DNA from: Falsiroseomonas oryzae
GTDB taxonomy: Bacteria; Pseudomonadota; Alphaproteobacteria; Acetobacterales; Acetobacteraceae
Reading direction: 5' to 3'
NCBI RefSeq assembly: GCF_027856955.1
Contig: NZ_JAPSMD010000016.1
Location: 1-32,542 of the forward strand
DNA: 32,542 nt
Part shown: in pieces, positions 1-8,029 of the stretch
Layout of the letters: each line of letters starts with the position of its first letter
Position numbering within the stretch: position 1 is the first letter of the stretch
The notes under the pieces: generated by a model
Databases searched by the model: none
Told to the model about the DNA's origin: nothing
Seen by the model: the letters and a program-made list of their open reading frames with translations, nothing else
Translations under genes and position numbers: made by a program

Positions 1-1
1 G

Positions 2-265
2 AGCGCGCCGGAAGCCGGGCTGCCCGGCTTCGAGGTGGCCGGCTGGTTCGGCCTCGCCGCCCCGGCCGGCACGCCGCCGGCCATCGTCGCGCGGCTCGCC
101 GCGCAGGTGGATGCCGCGATGCAGGAGCCGGAGACCGGCGGCCGCCTGGTGGAGCAGGGGGTGATCGCCGGCGGCGGCACGCCCGCCGCCTTCGCCGCCT
201 TCCTGGAGATGGAGCGCGAGAAGCTCGGCGCGGTGATCCGCGCGGCGGGGATCAGGGCTGAATAG
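2..265 (+). CDS. Bug/TctC-family tripartite tricarboxylate transporter substrate-binding protein, C-terminal fragment
   Basis: Only the last 87 codons are in the window; the frame is open from base 2. The segment carries the typical C-terminal signature of Bug proteins: AEAGLPGFEV-type text (here PEAGLPGFEVAGWFGLAAPA), then GTPPAIVARL, then a helix ending the second lobe of the periplasmic two-lobe fold. Family members (about 320 residues) bind carboxylates or other small organics in the periplasm and may or may not have TctAB partners. None lie immediately downstream: the next gene is a LivK-like binding protein 144 bases away, so this is either an orphan Bug protein or the end of an operon to the left. 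The family call is firm; the ligand is unknown. Confidence 0.85.
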   Translation, partial: SAPEAGLPGFEVAGWFGLAAPAGTPPAIVARLAAQVDAAMQEPETGGRLVEQGVIAGGGTPAAFAAFLEMEREKLGAVIRAAGIRAE

Positions 266-409
266 GGGCGTGCCGGCGCGGGTCGTCTTGCCTGCGGCGG
301 CGCCACGGCGCATCTAGCGGCGGTCGCAGCGGATGGCCCCCGCGCGCGGCCCGTGGCTTCGGCGCGGCAATCCGGCGACCGGGCCCAGCCAACGGGGAGA
401 ACACGAGAG
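266..409. other. Intergenic spacer upstream of the Liv operon
   Basis: This is 144 bases with no coding frame I can support. It must hold the promoter of the downstream transport and catabolism operon unless transcription reads through from the left. The best sigma70-like pair I see is TTGCCT (288-293) with CATCTA (311-316) at 17-base spacing, which is weak. A purine-rich GGGGAGAA stretch precedes the ATG at 410 and serves as ribosome binding site. There is no hairpin with a T-run after the stop at 265. Confidence 0.4.
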
Positions 410-1627
410 ATGACCACCGCCTTCACCTCCTCCCGCCGTGCCGTGCTGCTCGGCGCCGCGGCGGCGCTGGCCGCGCCGCGCATCGGCGGAGCGCAGCCCG
501 CTGCGGTGCGCCTGGGCATCCTGCAGCCCGTCACCGGTGCGCTGGCGCAGGACGGCGAATACGGCCGGCTGGGCGCCGAACTCGCGATCCAGGAGATCAA
601 CGCCACGGGCGGCATCCGCGCCCTGGGCGGGGCGCAGATCCAGATGGTGTTCGGCGACGCGCGCTCGAACCCTGAAGGCGGCACCGCCGAGGTGGAGCGG
701 ATGAACGGCGAGGGCGTGGTGGCGGTGGTCGGCGGCTTCGCCAGCCCGATCTGCCTGGCCGCGTCGCAGGCCGCGTCGCGCTACGACCTGCCCTACATCG
801 TCGATGTCGGCGTGTCCGACCAGATCGTCACGCGCGGGCTGCGCAACACCTTCCGCTTCGGCCCCGGCTTCGGCGCGGTGACGCGCGCGGCGCTGGACAA
901 CCTCGTCACGCTGAACAATGCCGCCGGCCGCCCGGCACGCACGGTGGTGGTGGTTCACGAGGACGGGCTGTTCGGCTCCGGCATGGCGCGGCTGATGCAG
1001 AACGAATTGCCGGGCCGCGGCTTCGAGATCCTGGAGACGATCAGCCACCCGACGCCGGCGCGCGACATGTCCAACATCGCGTTGCGCATCCGCTCGCTGA
1101 ACCCGGACCTGATCATCCCGTCCAGCTACTATGCGGAGTTCGTGCTGCTCTCGCGCACGCTGCAGCAGCGCCGCATCCGGCCGAAGGGCATCTACTGCGT
1201 GCTGAACGGCGCGGCTTCCAACTTCCGCTTCGTGCGGGAATTCCCGGATGCGGCGAACCTGGTGATGGACGTGAACCACTGGGCCGATCCGCGCAAGCCC
1301 AAGACCGCGGAGCTGCGCCGCGCGGTGGAGGCGCAGAACCGCTTCTGGCTCTACAACACGCCGCTGAACTACTCCGCGGTGATGCTGGTGGCCGATGCGC
1401 TTGAGCGCGCCGGCCGCGCCGACCGCGGCGCGGTGATCGAGGCGCTGGCCCGCACCGACGGCAACTTCACCCGCCACATCATGCCCTATGGCCCGACGAA
1501 CTTCGTCAATGGCCAGAACCAGGCGGGCCAGGCGGTGAATACCCAGGTGATCGACAACGACATCAAGGTGATCTTCCCGGCCGACTTCGCCGACGCGCGG
1601 CCGGTCTTCCCCTGGCCGAACACCTGA
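410..1627 (+). CDS. LivK-like ABC transporter substrate-binding protein (type I periplasmic binding protein)
   Basis: 405 residues, the usual size for branched-chain amino-acid-type binding proteins. The N-terminus (MTTAFTSSRRAVLLGAAAA) is a twin-arginine-like signal: RR, a hydrophobic stretch, then cleavage near GGAQ. The mature part starts VRLGILQPVTGALAQDG and continues into GxxxAxxEINAxGGI, the hallmark of Peripla_BP_6 proteins. ATG 410 is preferred over an in-frame ATG at 353 because it has GGGGAGAA upstream and puts the signal peptide at the very start. It is first in the operon with livHMGF, so it captures the substrate. These proteins often bind aromatic acids, amides or urea derivatives rather than Leu/Ile/Val, so the substrate is not predicted here. 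Confidence 0.92.
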   Translation: MTTAFTSSRRAVLLGAAAALAAPRIGGAQPAAVRLGILQPVTGALAQDGEYGRLGAELAIQEINATGGIRALGGAQIQMVFGDARSNPEGGTAEVERMNGEGVVAVVGGFASPICLAASQAASRYDLPYIVDVGVSDQIVTRGLRNTFRFGPGFGAVTRAALDNLVTLNNAAGRPARTVVVVHEDGLFGSGMARLMQNELPGRGFEILETISHPTPARDMSNIALRIRSLNPDLIIPSSYYAEFVLLSRTLQQRRIRPKGIYCVLNGAASNFRFVREFPDAANLVMDVNHWADPRKPKTAELRRAVEAQNRFWLYNTPLNYSAVMLVADALERAGRADRGAVIEALARTDGNFTRHIMPYGPTNFVNGQNQAGQAVNTQVIDNDIKVIFPADFADARPVFPWPNT

Positions 1628-1633
1628 CCTGTC

Positions 1634-2512
1634 TTGAGGTCCTTCCCGCCTGAGATCGTGGGGGAGGCCGTGCTGAACGGCCTCCTCACCGGCGCCGTCT
1701 ATGGGCTGGTGGCGCTGGGGCTGACGCTGGTCTACGGCGTGCTCCACATCATCAACTTCGCCCATGGTGCGCTGCTGACCATGGCGATGTACGCCGCCTT
1801 CGTGGCGTGGCAGGCCTTCGGGCTGGATCCCTACGTCGCGATCCTGCCCCTGGTGCCGCTGTTCTTCGCGCTGGGTTACGGCTTGCAGCGCTTCGTCATC
1901 GGCCCGGCCAGCCGCGGCGAGGATTCCAACATCCTGCTGGTGACGCTCGGCCTCTCCATCGTCATCGAGAACGTGATGCTGGCGATCTTCCGCTCGGACA
2001 CGCTCTCGGTGCAGGTGCCCTACGCGATGGAGGTGCTGGAACTCGGCCCGATGCTGCTGTCCTTCCCGCGCGTGGTCGGCTTCGGCGTGGCCTTCGTGGT
2101 GGCGCTGGTGCTGTTCGTGCTTCTGACCATGACGGACACCGGCCGCGCGATCCGCGCGGTGGCGAAGGAACGCACCGGCGCGGCCCTCGTCGGCATCGAC
2201 GTGAAGCATGTCTATGCCGTGACCTTCGGCATCGGCGCGGCCTGCCTGGCGGTCGCGGCCTGCCTGCTGCTGCCCTTCTTCTACGTCAATCCGCGCGTGG
2301 GCAACGCCTTCGTGCTGGTCGCCTTCACCATCGTGGTGCTGGGCGGCATGGGCAGCGTGCCCGGCGCGCTGCTGGGCGGGCTGTTCATCGGCGTGGTGGA
2401 GAGCCTGTCGGGCCTCTATCTCGGCGACAGCCTCGGGCAGATCGGCATCTTCCTGATCTTCATCCTGGTGCTGCTGTTTCGCCCGACCGGGCTGTTCGGG
2501 GCGAAGGCATGA
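1634..2512 (+). CDS. livH: LivH-type branched-chain amino-acid ABC permease
   Basis: 292 residues, an inner-membrane permease with about eight hydrophobic segments. The N-terminal text (GLLTGAVYGLVALGLTLVYG followed by INFAHG) is diagnostic for LivH, and the EAA-like loop before the C-terminus (GMGSVPGALLGGLFIGVVES) is present. The start is a TTG six bases after the livK-like stop; a GTG at 1658 is the alternative and would remove eight residues. It forms the transmembrane pore as a heterodimer with LivM, whose start codon overlaps this gene's stop (ATGA). The family is certain; the TTG start is less so. Confidence 0.92.
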   Translation: MRSFPPEIVGEAVLNGLLTGAVYGLVALGLTLVYGVLHIINFAHGALLTMAMYAAFVAWQAFGLDPYVAILPLVPLFFALGYGLQRFVIGPASRGEDSNILLVTLGLSIVIENVMLAIFRSDTLSVQVPYAMEVLELGPMLLSFPRVVGFGVAFVVALVLFVLLTMTDTGRAIRAVAKERTGAALVGIDVKHVYAVTFGIGAACLAVAACLLLPFFYVNPRVGNAFVLVAFTIVVLGGMGSVPGALLGGLFIGVVESLSGLYLGDSLGQIGIFLIFILVLLFRPTGLFGAKA

Positions 2513-3456
2513 CGGGCAGGGACCTTCTGCCCATCGCGGCCTTCGCCGCCGTGGCGGCGACGCTGCCGCTGTTCGTCACGGCCGGCACCTGGCTGAACTT
2601 CGCAGTCTTCACGCTGATCATCTGCCTGGCGGCGCAGGGCTGGAACATCCTGGGCGGGTATGGCGGGCAGTATTCCTTCGGCCATGCCGCCTTCTTCGGC
2701 ACGGCGGCCTACGCCACCGCCATTCTGCAGGTGCGCTACGGGGTGAACCCCTATCCCGCCTTCGCGGTCGGCGTCGCGGCGGCGGGCGTGGTCGGGTGGG
2801 TCATCGGCCTGCTCTCCTTCCGCTCCGGCCTGCGTGGCAGCTACTTCGCGCTGGTGACGCTGGCCTTCGCCGAGGTGTTCCGCGTGCTGGCAAATGCCAG
2901 CGAATGGACGGGCGGCGCCGCGGGCATCCTCATCAGGCTCGACGTGCGACCGGAGAACTTCCAGTTCGCCTCGCGGGCGACCTTCTACTGGGTGGCGCTG
3001 GCGCTGGTTGTCGCGGCGCTGGTCGTGACGCGCGCGCTGGAACGCTCCCGCCTGGGTGCGCAACTGGTCGCGGTGCGGGAGAACGAGAACGCGGCCCGCG
3101 CGCTGGGCGTGGACGCGCTGGGCGTGAAGCTGGCCGCCATCGCGCTCTCGGCCATGATCACCGGCGCGGCGGGTGCGCTCTACGCGCAGTATTTCCTCTA
3201 CCTGGACGCCAACATCGCCTACGGCACCTGGATCAGCGTGGAGGCGCTGCTGGCGCCGATCATCGGCGGCGCCGGCACGGTGTTCGGGCCGGTCTTCGGC
3301 GGCATCGTGCTGCACAGCCTGTCGGAATTCACCAAGACGCTGGTGGGCCGTATCCCCGGCCTGGACCTGGTGATCTTCGGCGTACTGCTCATCCTGGTCG
3401 TGCGCTTCCCGCCGCGGGAGATCCCCGGTCTGCTCAAGCTGTGGAGGCGGCGATGA
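2509..3456 (+). CDS. livM: LivM-type branched-chain amino-acid ABC permease
   Basis: 315 residues with multiple hydrophobic segments. The LivM signature is clear: GGYGGQYSFGHAAFFGTAAY near residues 46-65, a middle region RSGLRGSYFALVTLAFAEV, and the cytoplasmic coupling loop containing RENENAARALGVD. It pairs with LivH. ATG 2509 overlaps the livH stop by four bases and the 3' end overlaps livG's ATG (3453), so translation is coupled throughout. The length is normal and I see no lesions. Confidence 0.93.
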   Translation: MTGRDLLPIAAFAAVAATLPLFVTAGTWLNFAVFTLIICLAAQGWNILGGYGGQYSFGHAAFFGTAAYATAILQVRYGVNPYPAFAVGVAAAGVVGWVIGLLSFRSGLRGSYFALVTLAFAEVFRVLANASEWTGGAAGILIRLDVRPENFQFASRATFYWVALALVVAALVVTRALERSRLGAQLVAVRENENAARALGVDALGVKLAAIALSAMITGAAGALYAQYFLYLDANIAYGTWISVEALLAPIIGGAGTVFGPVFGGIVLHSLSEFTKTLVGRIPGLDLVIFGVLLILVVRFPPREIPGLLKLWRRR

Positions 3457-4253
3457 GCTTCCTGACGGTGGAGGCGGTCTCGAAGCGCTTCGGTGGATTG
3501 CTCGCGGTCAGCGATGCCAGCTTCGAGGTGGCGGAGGGCAGCATCACCGGCCTGATCGGACCGAATGGCGCGGGCAAGACGACGCTCTTCGCCATCGTCT
3601 CCGGCTTCGAGAGGCCGACCGGCGGGCGCGTGCTGTGGCGCGGGGCGGAGATCACCGGCCGCCCGCCGCACCTGCTGGCCCGCGACGGCATCGCGCGCAC
3701 CTTCCAGATCGTGCAGCCCTTCGCCGGGCTGTCGGTGCGGGAGAACATCGCGGTCGGGGCCTTCCTGCGGCACAAGCGGCGCGCCGAGGCCATCGCGCTG
3801 GCGGAGCGCGTCGCCGAACGCGTCGGCCTGGCGCGCGACCTGGACAAGCCGGCCGCGGCGCTGACCGTCGCCGGGCGCAAGCGCGTGGAACTGGCCAAGG
3901 CGCTGGCGACGGAGCCGAAGCTGCTGCTGCTGGACGAGGTGCTGGCCGGTCTCAACCCGTCGGAAGTTCGCGACATCGTCCCCGTGGTGCGTGCGATCCG
4001 CGACAGCGGCATCACCGTGCTGATGATCGAACACGTCATGCAGGCCGTGATGAACCTGTGCGAGACGGTGCATGTGCTGGCGCAGGGCCGCATCATCGCC
4101 GGCGGCACGCCGGCGGAGGTGGTGCGCAACCCGGCGGTGGTCGAGGCCTATCTCGGCCATGGCGCGGCAACGCGGCTGCAGGCGTCCGATGACCGGAGGG
4201 CCGACGAGCCCGGAGGTCTGAATCGGCCGCCCCAAGGTGACGCGCATGCTTGA
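3453..4253 (+). CDS. livG: LivG-type ABC transporter ATP-binding protein
   Basis: 266 residues, a cytoplasmic ATPase. Walker A GPNGAGKTT is at residues 36-44, Walker B LLLLDE at 157-162, and the H-loop His is at 194 (MIEHVM). The ABC signature segment reads LTVAGRKRVELAKAL (137-151) rather than LSGGQ. Variants of this kind occur in LivG-like ATPases of catabolic Liv systems, so I treat it as functional. A hydrophilic tail of about 25 residues (ATRLQASDDRRADEPGG) follows the usual LivG end YLGHG. The start overlaps livM and the end overlaps livF by eight bases. Confidence 0.93.
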   Translation: MSFLTVEAVSKRFGGLLAVSDASFEVAEGSITGLIGPNGAGKTTLFAIVSGFERPTGGRVLWRGAEITGRPPHLLARDGIARTFQIVQPFAGLSVRENIAVGAFLRHKRRAEAIALAERVAERVGLARDLDKPAAALTVAGRKRVELAKALATEPKLLLLDEVLAGLNPSEVRDIVPVVRAIRDSGITVLMIEHVMQAVMNLCETVHVLAQGRIIAGGTPAEVVRNPAVVEAYLGHGAATRLQASDDRRADEPGGLNRPPQGDAHA

Positions 4254-4947
4254 GGTGCGGGACCTCGTCGCCGGCTATGGCCTGACGCGCGTGCTGGAAG
4301 GCGTCTCACTGCAGGTGAAGGCGGGCGAGATCGTCGCGGTGCTCGGGTCCAACGGCGCGGGCAAGACGACGCTGAACATGGCGATCAGCGGCCTGGTGAA
4401 GCCGCGTTCCGGCGCCGTGCTGTTCGAGGGCGCGGAGATCACAGGCCGCTCCCCGGCGGAGATCATGGGGCGTGGGCTGATCCAGGTGCCGGAGGGGCGC
4501 AAGATCTTCCCCAACCTCAGCGTGCGGGAGAACCTGGAGCTCGGTTCCTACCGCCGTGCGAAGGCGAACCGCACGCGCAATCTGGACCGCGTCTTCGCGA
4601 CCTTCCCGCGCCTGAAGGAACGCGTCGCCCAGGCAGCCGGCACGCTCTCCGGCGGGGAGCAGCAGATGCTGGCGATCGGGCGCGGGATGATGGCGGAACC
4701 GCGGCTGCTGATCCTGGACGAGCCCTCGCTCGGCCTCTCGCCGCTGCTGGTGGAGGAGATGTTCGCCCTGATCCGCCGCCTGCACGGCGAGGGTCTGGCG
4801 ATCATGCTGGTGGAGCAGAACGTCGCGCAGTCGCTGGACATAGCCGACCGCGCCTATGTGCTGGAGAATGGCAGCTTCGCGCTCTCGGGACCTGCCGCGC
4901 AGGTGCGCGAGGACCCGGAGCTGAAGCGGGCCTATCTCGGCCTCTGA
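4246..4947 (+). CDS. livF: LivF-type ABC transporter ATP-binding protein
   Basis: 233 residues with Walker A GSNGAGKTT (34-42), a canonical signature LSGGEQQMLAIGR, Walker B LLILDEPSLGLSP and H-loop region MLVEQN. The residues PEGRKIFPNLSVRENL are typical of LivF. ATG 4246 is chosen because the protein then begins MLEVRDLVAGYG as family members do, with AAGG eight bases upstream; a GTG at 4237 in frame is an alternative. It completes the LivHMGF transporter with LivG, making the asymmetric ATPase pair, and lies just before the enzyme genes. Confidence 0.93.
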   Translation: MLEVRDLVAGYGLTRVLEGVSLQVKAGEIVAVLGSNGAGKTTLNMAISGLVKPRSGAVLFEGAEITGRSPAEIMGRGLIQVPEGRKIFPNLSVRENLELGSYRRAKANRTRNLDRVFATFPRLKERVAQAAGTLSGGEQQMLAIGRGMMAEPRLLILDEPSLGLSPLLVEEMFALIRRLHGEGLAIMLVEQNVAQSLDIADRAYVLENGSFALSGPAAQVREDPELKRAYLGL

Positions 4948-4961
4948 GGGAGGACGCCGCC

Positions 4962-6353
4962 ATGGCGATCGTGACGAAGGGCGTGGAGCCGGCCTCCGTG
5001 CTGATGGCCGCGCCGCCGCCGGCCTGGCTGGAGGAATGGTGCGGCTTCGCGGCGCGGCTGCGCTTCGCGGACCTGCCGGCGGAGGTGGCGGGCCGAACGC
5101 GGCTGGTGCTGCTGGACTGCATTGGCGCCATCGCCGCCGGCGCGCAGGAAGCGGAGATGCAGGCGCTCGCCGCGCGGATGATCGCGCGGGAGGGGCACGG
5201 CGACGCACCGGTGATCGGCCTGCCGCAGGCCGCGCGGCCGGGCACGGCGGCCTTCCTGAACGGCACCTCCGGCACGATGCTGGAGCTGGACGAGGGCAAC
5301 CAGTACGCCCGTGGCCATCCCGCGATCCATGTTGTCCCCGCGCTGCTCGCCGCGCCGCGCGGCGACGCGGCGGCGCTGCTGACGGCGCTGGCCCTCGGCT
5401 ACGAGTTCGGCAGCCGCGTCGGCATCGCCAGCAAGCTCAACGTCGCGATGCATCCGCACGGCACATGGGGCACGCTGGGTGCGGCGATGGGCGTGGCGAA
5501 GCTGCACGGCGCCTCCGCGGCCGAGTTCCGTGGCGTGGTCAACATGGCCGCCTCGCTCGGCCTGGCGACGTCGCGGAAGACGATGCTGGAAGGCGGCACG
5601 GTGCGGAACACCTATGCGGGTGTCGCCAACATGCTCGGGCTGACGGTGTGGGACCTGGTGCGCGCCGGCTTCGAGGGCGAGCGCGACGGCGTCGGCACGG
5701 TGTTCGGGCAGGTGAGCGCCAGCGACTTCCGGCCGGAGGAGATGGTGGCGGAGCTCGGCACGCGCTGGGAAGTGGCGCGCAACTACTTCAAGCGCCACGC
5801 CGCCTGCCGCTACACCCATGGCGCGCTTGACGCCCTGGCGCTGATCCTCGCGAAGACCGGGCCGCTGCGGCCGGACCAGGTGCGCGCCATCGAGGTGGAC
5901 ACCTATGTCTGGGCGGCGCAGCTCGACAGTCCGCTGGCGCCCAACATGCTGGCGGCGAAGTTCAGCATCCCCTTCGCGCTGGCCACCACCATCGCCCATG
6001 GCGCCGCGACCGTGCCGGCGTTCCGCGGCCCGGCGCGGGAGAACCCGGCGGTGCAGGCGCTGGCGCAGCGCGTGACGGTGAACGAGGATGCGGCGCTGAC
6101 CGCCATGCTGCCGGGCCTGCGCCCGGCGCGCCTGAAGCTCACCCTGGCCGATGGCGCCGTGCACGAAGCCGCGGTCACCACCAACCGCGGCGACACGGAG
6201 GATCCGTACACCGAAGCGGAAGTGCGCGCGAAGTTCCGCGAGCTGACCGATCCGGTCTATGGGGCGGCCCGCGCGCGCGCGATCGAGGAGGCGGTGCTGG
6301 CGCTCGGCCCGCACCAGGAAGCCGCGGCGCTGACGGAGCTGCTGGCGCGATGA
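4962..6353 (+). CDS. MmgE/PrpD family protein (2-methylcitrate-dehydratase-like fold)
   Basis: 463 residues, the full family length. Conserved text includes LVLLDCIGAIAAG (48-60), then ELDEGNQYARGHPAIHVVPALLA (108-130), matching the family's acid-rich loop followed by GHP. A later RHAACRYTHGALDAL matches the family C-terminal half. Characterised members dehydrate 2-methylcitrate, isomerise or decarboxylate aconitate-like acids, or hydrolyse cyclic imides, so the reaction cannot be fixed by family. The start has GGGAGG nine bases upstream. It is the first enzyme gene after the Liv transporter and overlaps hyuB by four bases. In such operons it is commonly found with HyuA/HyuB, which argues for a carboxylate or imide catabolic role rather than the propionate cycle (no prpB/prpC here). 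Confidence 0.9.
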   Translation: MAIVTKGVEPASVLMAAPPPAWLEEWCGFAARLRFADLPAEVAGRTRLVLLDCIGAIAAGAQEAEMQALAARMIAREGHGDAPVIGLPQAARPGTAAFLNGTSGTMLELDEGNQYARGHPAIHVVPALLAAPRGDAAALLTALALGYEFGSRVGIASKLNVAMHPHGTWGTLGAAMGVAKLHGASAAEFRGVVNMAASLGLATSRKTMLEGGTVRNTYAGVANMLGLTVWDLVRAGFEGERDGVGTVFGQVSASDFRPEEMVAELGTRWEVARNYFKRHAACRYTHGALDALALILAKTGPLRPDQVRAIEVDTYVWAAQLDSPLAPNMLAAKFSIPFALATTIAHGAATVPAFRGPARENPAVQALAQRVTVNEDAALTAMLPGLRPARLKLTLADGAVHEAAVTTNRGDTEDPYTEAEVRAKFRELTDPVYGAARARAIEEAVLALGPHQEAAALTELLAR

Positions 6354-8029
6354 CGGCCCTGGACCCGGTCACGCTGGCGGTTCTCAAGGGCCGGCTGGAG
6401 CAGATCGCGGACGAGATGGACGCGACGCTCTACCGCAGCGCCTTCAACCCGATCATCGCCGAGGCGCGCGACGCCTGCCACGGCCTGTACCACGCCGAGA
6501 CGGGCGCGACGCTGGTGCAGGGCACGAAGGGCCTGCCGATCTTCGTCGGCGCCATGTCCTTCGCGGTGCAGGCGGTGATCCGCAGGGTGCAGAACGGCAC
6601 GCCGCTCGAGCCCGGCGACACCTTCATCTTCAACGATCCCTATGAGGGCGGCACGCATCTCAACGACTTCCGGCTGGTGCGACCGCTGTTCCGCCAGGGC
6701 CGGCTGTTCTGCTGGCTGGCGAGCGTCGGCCACTGGCTCGACATCGGCGGCAACGTGCCCGGCGGCTACAACCCGCGCGCCACGGAGAGCTTCCAGGAAG
6801 GCATGCGCATCCCGCCGGTGAAGCTGATCCGGGCCGGGGCGATGCAGCAGGACGTGCTGGACATCCTCGCGGCCAACACGCGCGTGCCGAATTCCAACTG
6901 GGGCGACCTGAACGGGCAGCTCAACGCGCTCGACCTCGGCGAAAGGCGGCTGAGCGAGCTGCTGGACGAGCATGGCGAGCCGCGGCTCGACGCCGCCTTC
7001 GCCGCGCTGGCCGACCGCGCCGCGGCGCTGATGGAGGCGGAGATCCGCGCCCTGCCGGACGGGACCTACGCCTTCGAGGACTACCTCGACAACGACGGCG
7101 TCACGGATGAGCGGCTGACCATCGCGCTGGAGATGACAGTGCGCGGCGGGCAGATGGTGCTGGACTTCTCCCGCAGCTCGCCGGCCTGCCTCGGCCCCAT
7201 CAACATCAGTCGTGCCACCTCGGTGGCGGCCTGCTACGTGGCGCTGAAGCACGCCTTTCCGGACGTCCCGGCCAATGCCGGCGTGCTGCGGCCGATCGAG
7301 TTCGTCATTCCTGACGGGACGCTTCTCGGCGCCGGCGCGCCGCGGCCGATGGCGGGCTACACCGAGACGATCCTGCGGCTCATCGGCGTGATCTTCGGCG
7401 CGCTGGGCAAGGCGGTGCCGGAGCGTGCGATGGCCGCGCCCTTCGGCACCATCAACGCGCTCTCGCTGAGCGGACAGCGCAACGACGGCACGCGCTGGGT
7501 GATGTTCTCCTTCTTCGGGGGCGGCTTCGGCGGCAGTCCGGAGACGGACGGGCTGCACCACGCCAACAACCCGATCTCCACCGCGACCATCCCGCCCGCG
7601 GAGATCCTGGAAGCCGCCTATCCCGTGATGTTCACGCAATGGGCGCTGCGGCCGGATTCCGGCGGGCCGGGCCTGCATCGCGGCGGCGTCGGCGCAGTGT
7701 ACGAGATCGAGGCGATGTCGCCCGGCGTCACGGAAGTCGCGCTGCTCGGCGAGCGCGGGCGCTACGCGCCCTTCGGCGTCGGCGGCGGGGCGGACGGGGC
7801 GCTGAACCGCTTCGCCTGGCAGACGGCGACGGGGTGGGAGGCACCGCCGATGGCGAGCAAGGTCGTCGGCGTGAAGATCCAGGCCGGCCAGCGCGTGCGC
7901 CTGGAAAGCCCGGGCGGCGGCGGCTGGGGCGACCCGCGGCAACGCCTGCGGGAGGCGGTGGCCCGCGACATCCGACTGGGTTTCGTCAGCGCGGAGAGCG
8001 CGGCGCGCGACTACGGATACCGGGCATGA
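6350..8029 (+). CDS. hyuB: Hydantoinase B/oxoprolinase family protein (HyuB)
   Basis: 559 residues. The start MTALDPVTLAVLKGRLEQIADEM and the metal-site text NDPYEGGTHLND (95-106), followed by GHWLDIGG (127-134), are diagnostic for the HyuB subunit. A later glycine-rich GGGFGG and the C-terminal LESPGGGGWGDP complete the family pattern. HyuB and HyuA together use ATP to open lactam or imide rings (5-oxoproline, N-methylhydantoin) or, as acetone carboxylase-type relatives, carboxylate ketones. This gene overlaps the gene before it and hyuA after it by ATGA junctions. The order B then A is less common than A then B. Length and motifs are intact; the substrate is unknown. Confidence 0.93.
   Translation: MTALDPVTLAVLKGRLEQIADEMDATLYRSAFNPIIAEARDACHGLYHAETGATLVQGTKGLPIFVGAMSFAVQAVIRRVQNGTPLEPGDTFIFNDPYEGGTHLNDFRLVRPLFRQGRLFCWLASVGHWLDIGGNVPGGYNPRATESFQEGMRIPPVKLIRAGAMQQDVLDILAANTRVPNSNWGDLNGQLNALDLGERRLSELLDEHGEPRLDAAFAALADRAAALMEAEIRALPDGTYAFEDYLDNDGVTDERLTIALEMTVRGGQMVLDFSRSSPACLGPINISRATSVAACYVALKHAFPDVPANAGVLRPIEFVIPDGTLLGAGAPRPMAGYTETILRLIGVIFGALGKAVPERAMAAPFGTINALSLSGQRNDGTRWVMFSFFGGGFGGSPETDGLHHANNPISTATIPPAEILEAAYPVMFTQWALRPDSGGPGLHRGGVGAVYEIEAMSPGVTEVALLGERGRYAPFGVGGGADGALNRFAWQTATGWEAPPMASKVVGVKIQAGQRVRLESPGGGGWGDPRQRLREAVARDIRLGFVSAESAARDYGYRA

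Noticed and set aside
288-316. TTGCCT...CATCTA as promoter of the Liv operon
   Set aside because: Only four of six and two of six consensus matches; not better than chance, so not listed as a feature of its own.
314-2209. Long open frame of 631 codons on the - strand opposite the livK-like and livH genes
   Set aside because: Composition is His/Arg/Gln/Ala-rich without any domain, and both + strand genes beneath it are well conserved. This is the usual antisense shadow in GC-rich DNA.
4962-6353. 2-methylcitrate dehydratase (prpD) of propionate metabolism
   Set aside because: No prpB/prpC neighbours; operon partners are HyuAB and Mo-hydroxylase, so only the family-level name is justified.
6257-7942. 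561-codon - strand open frame opposite hyuB
   Set aside because: Low-complexity His/Arg/Gly text with no motif; it covers an intact HyuB gene.
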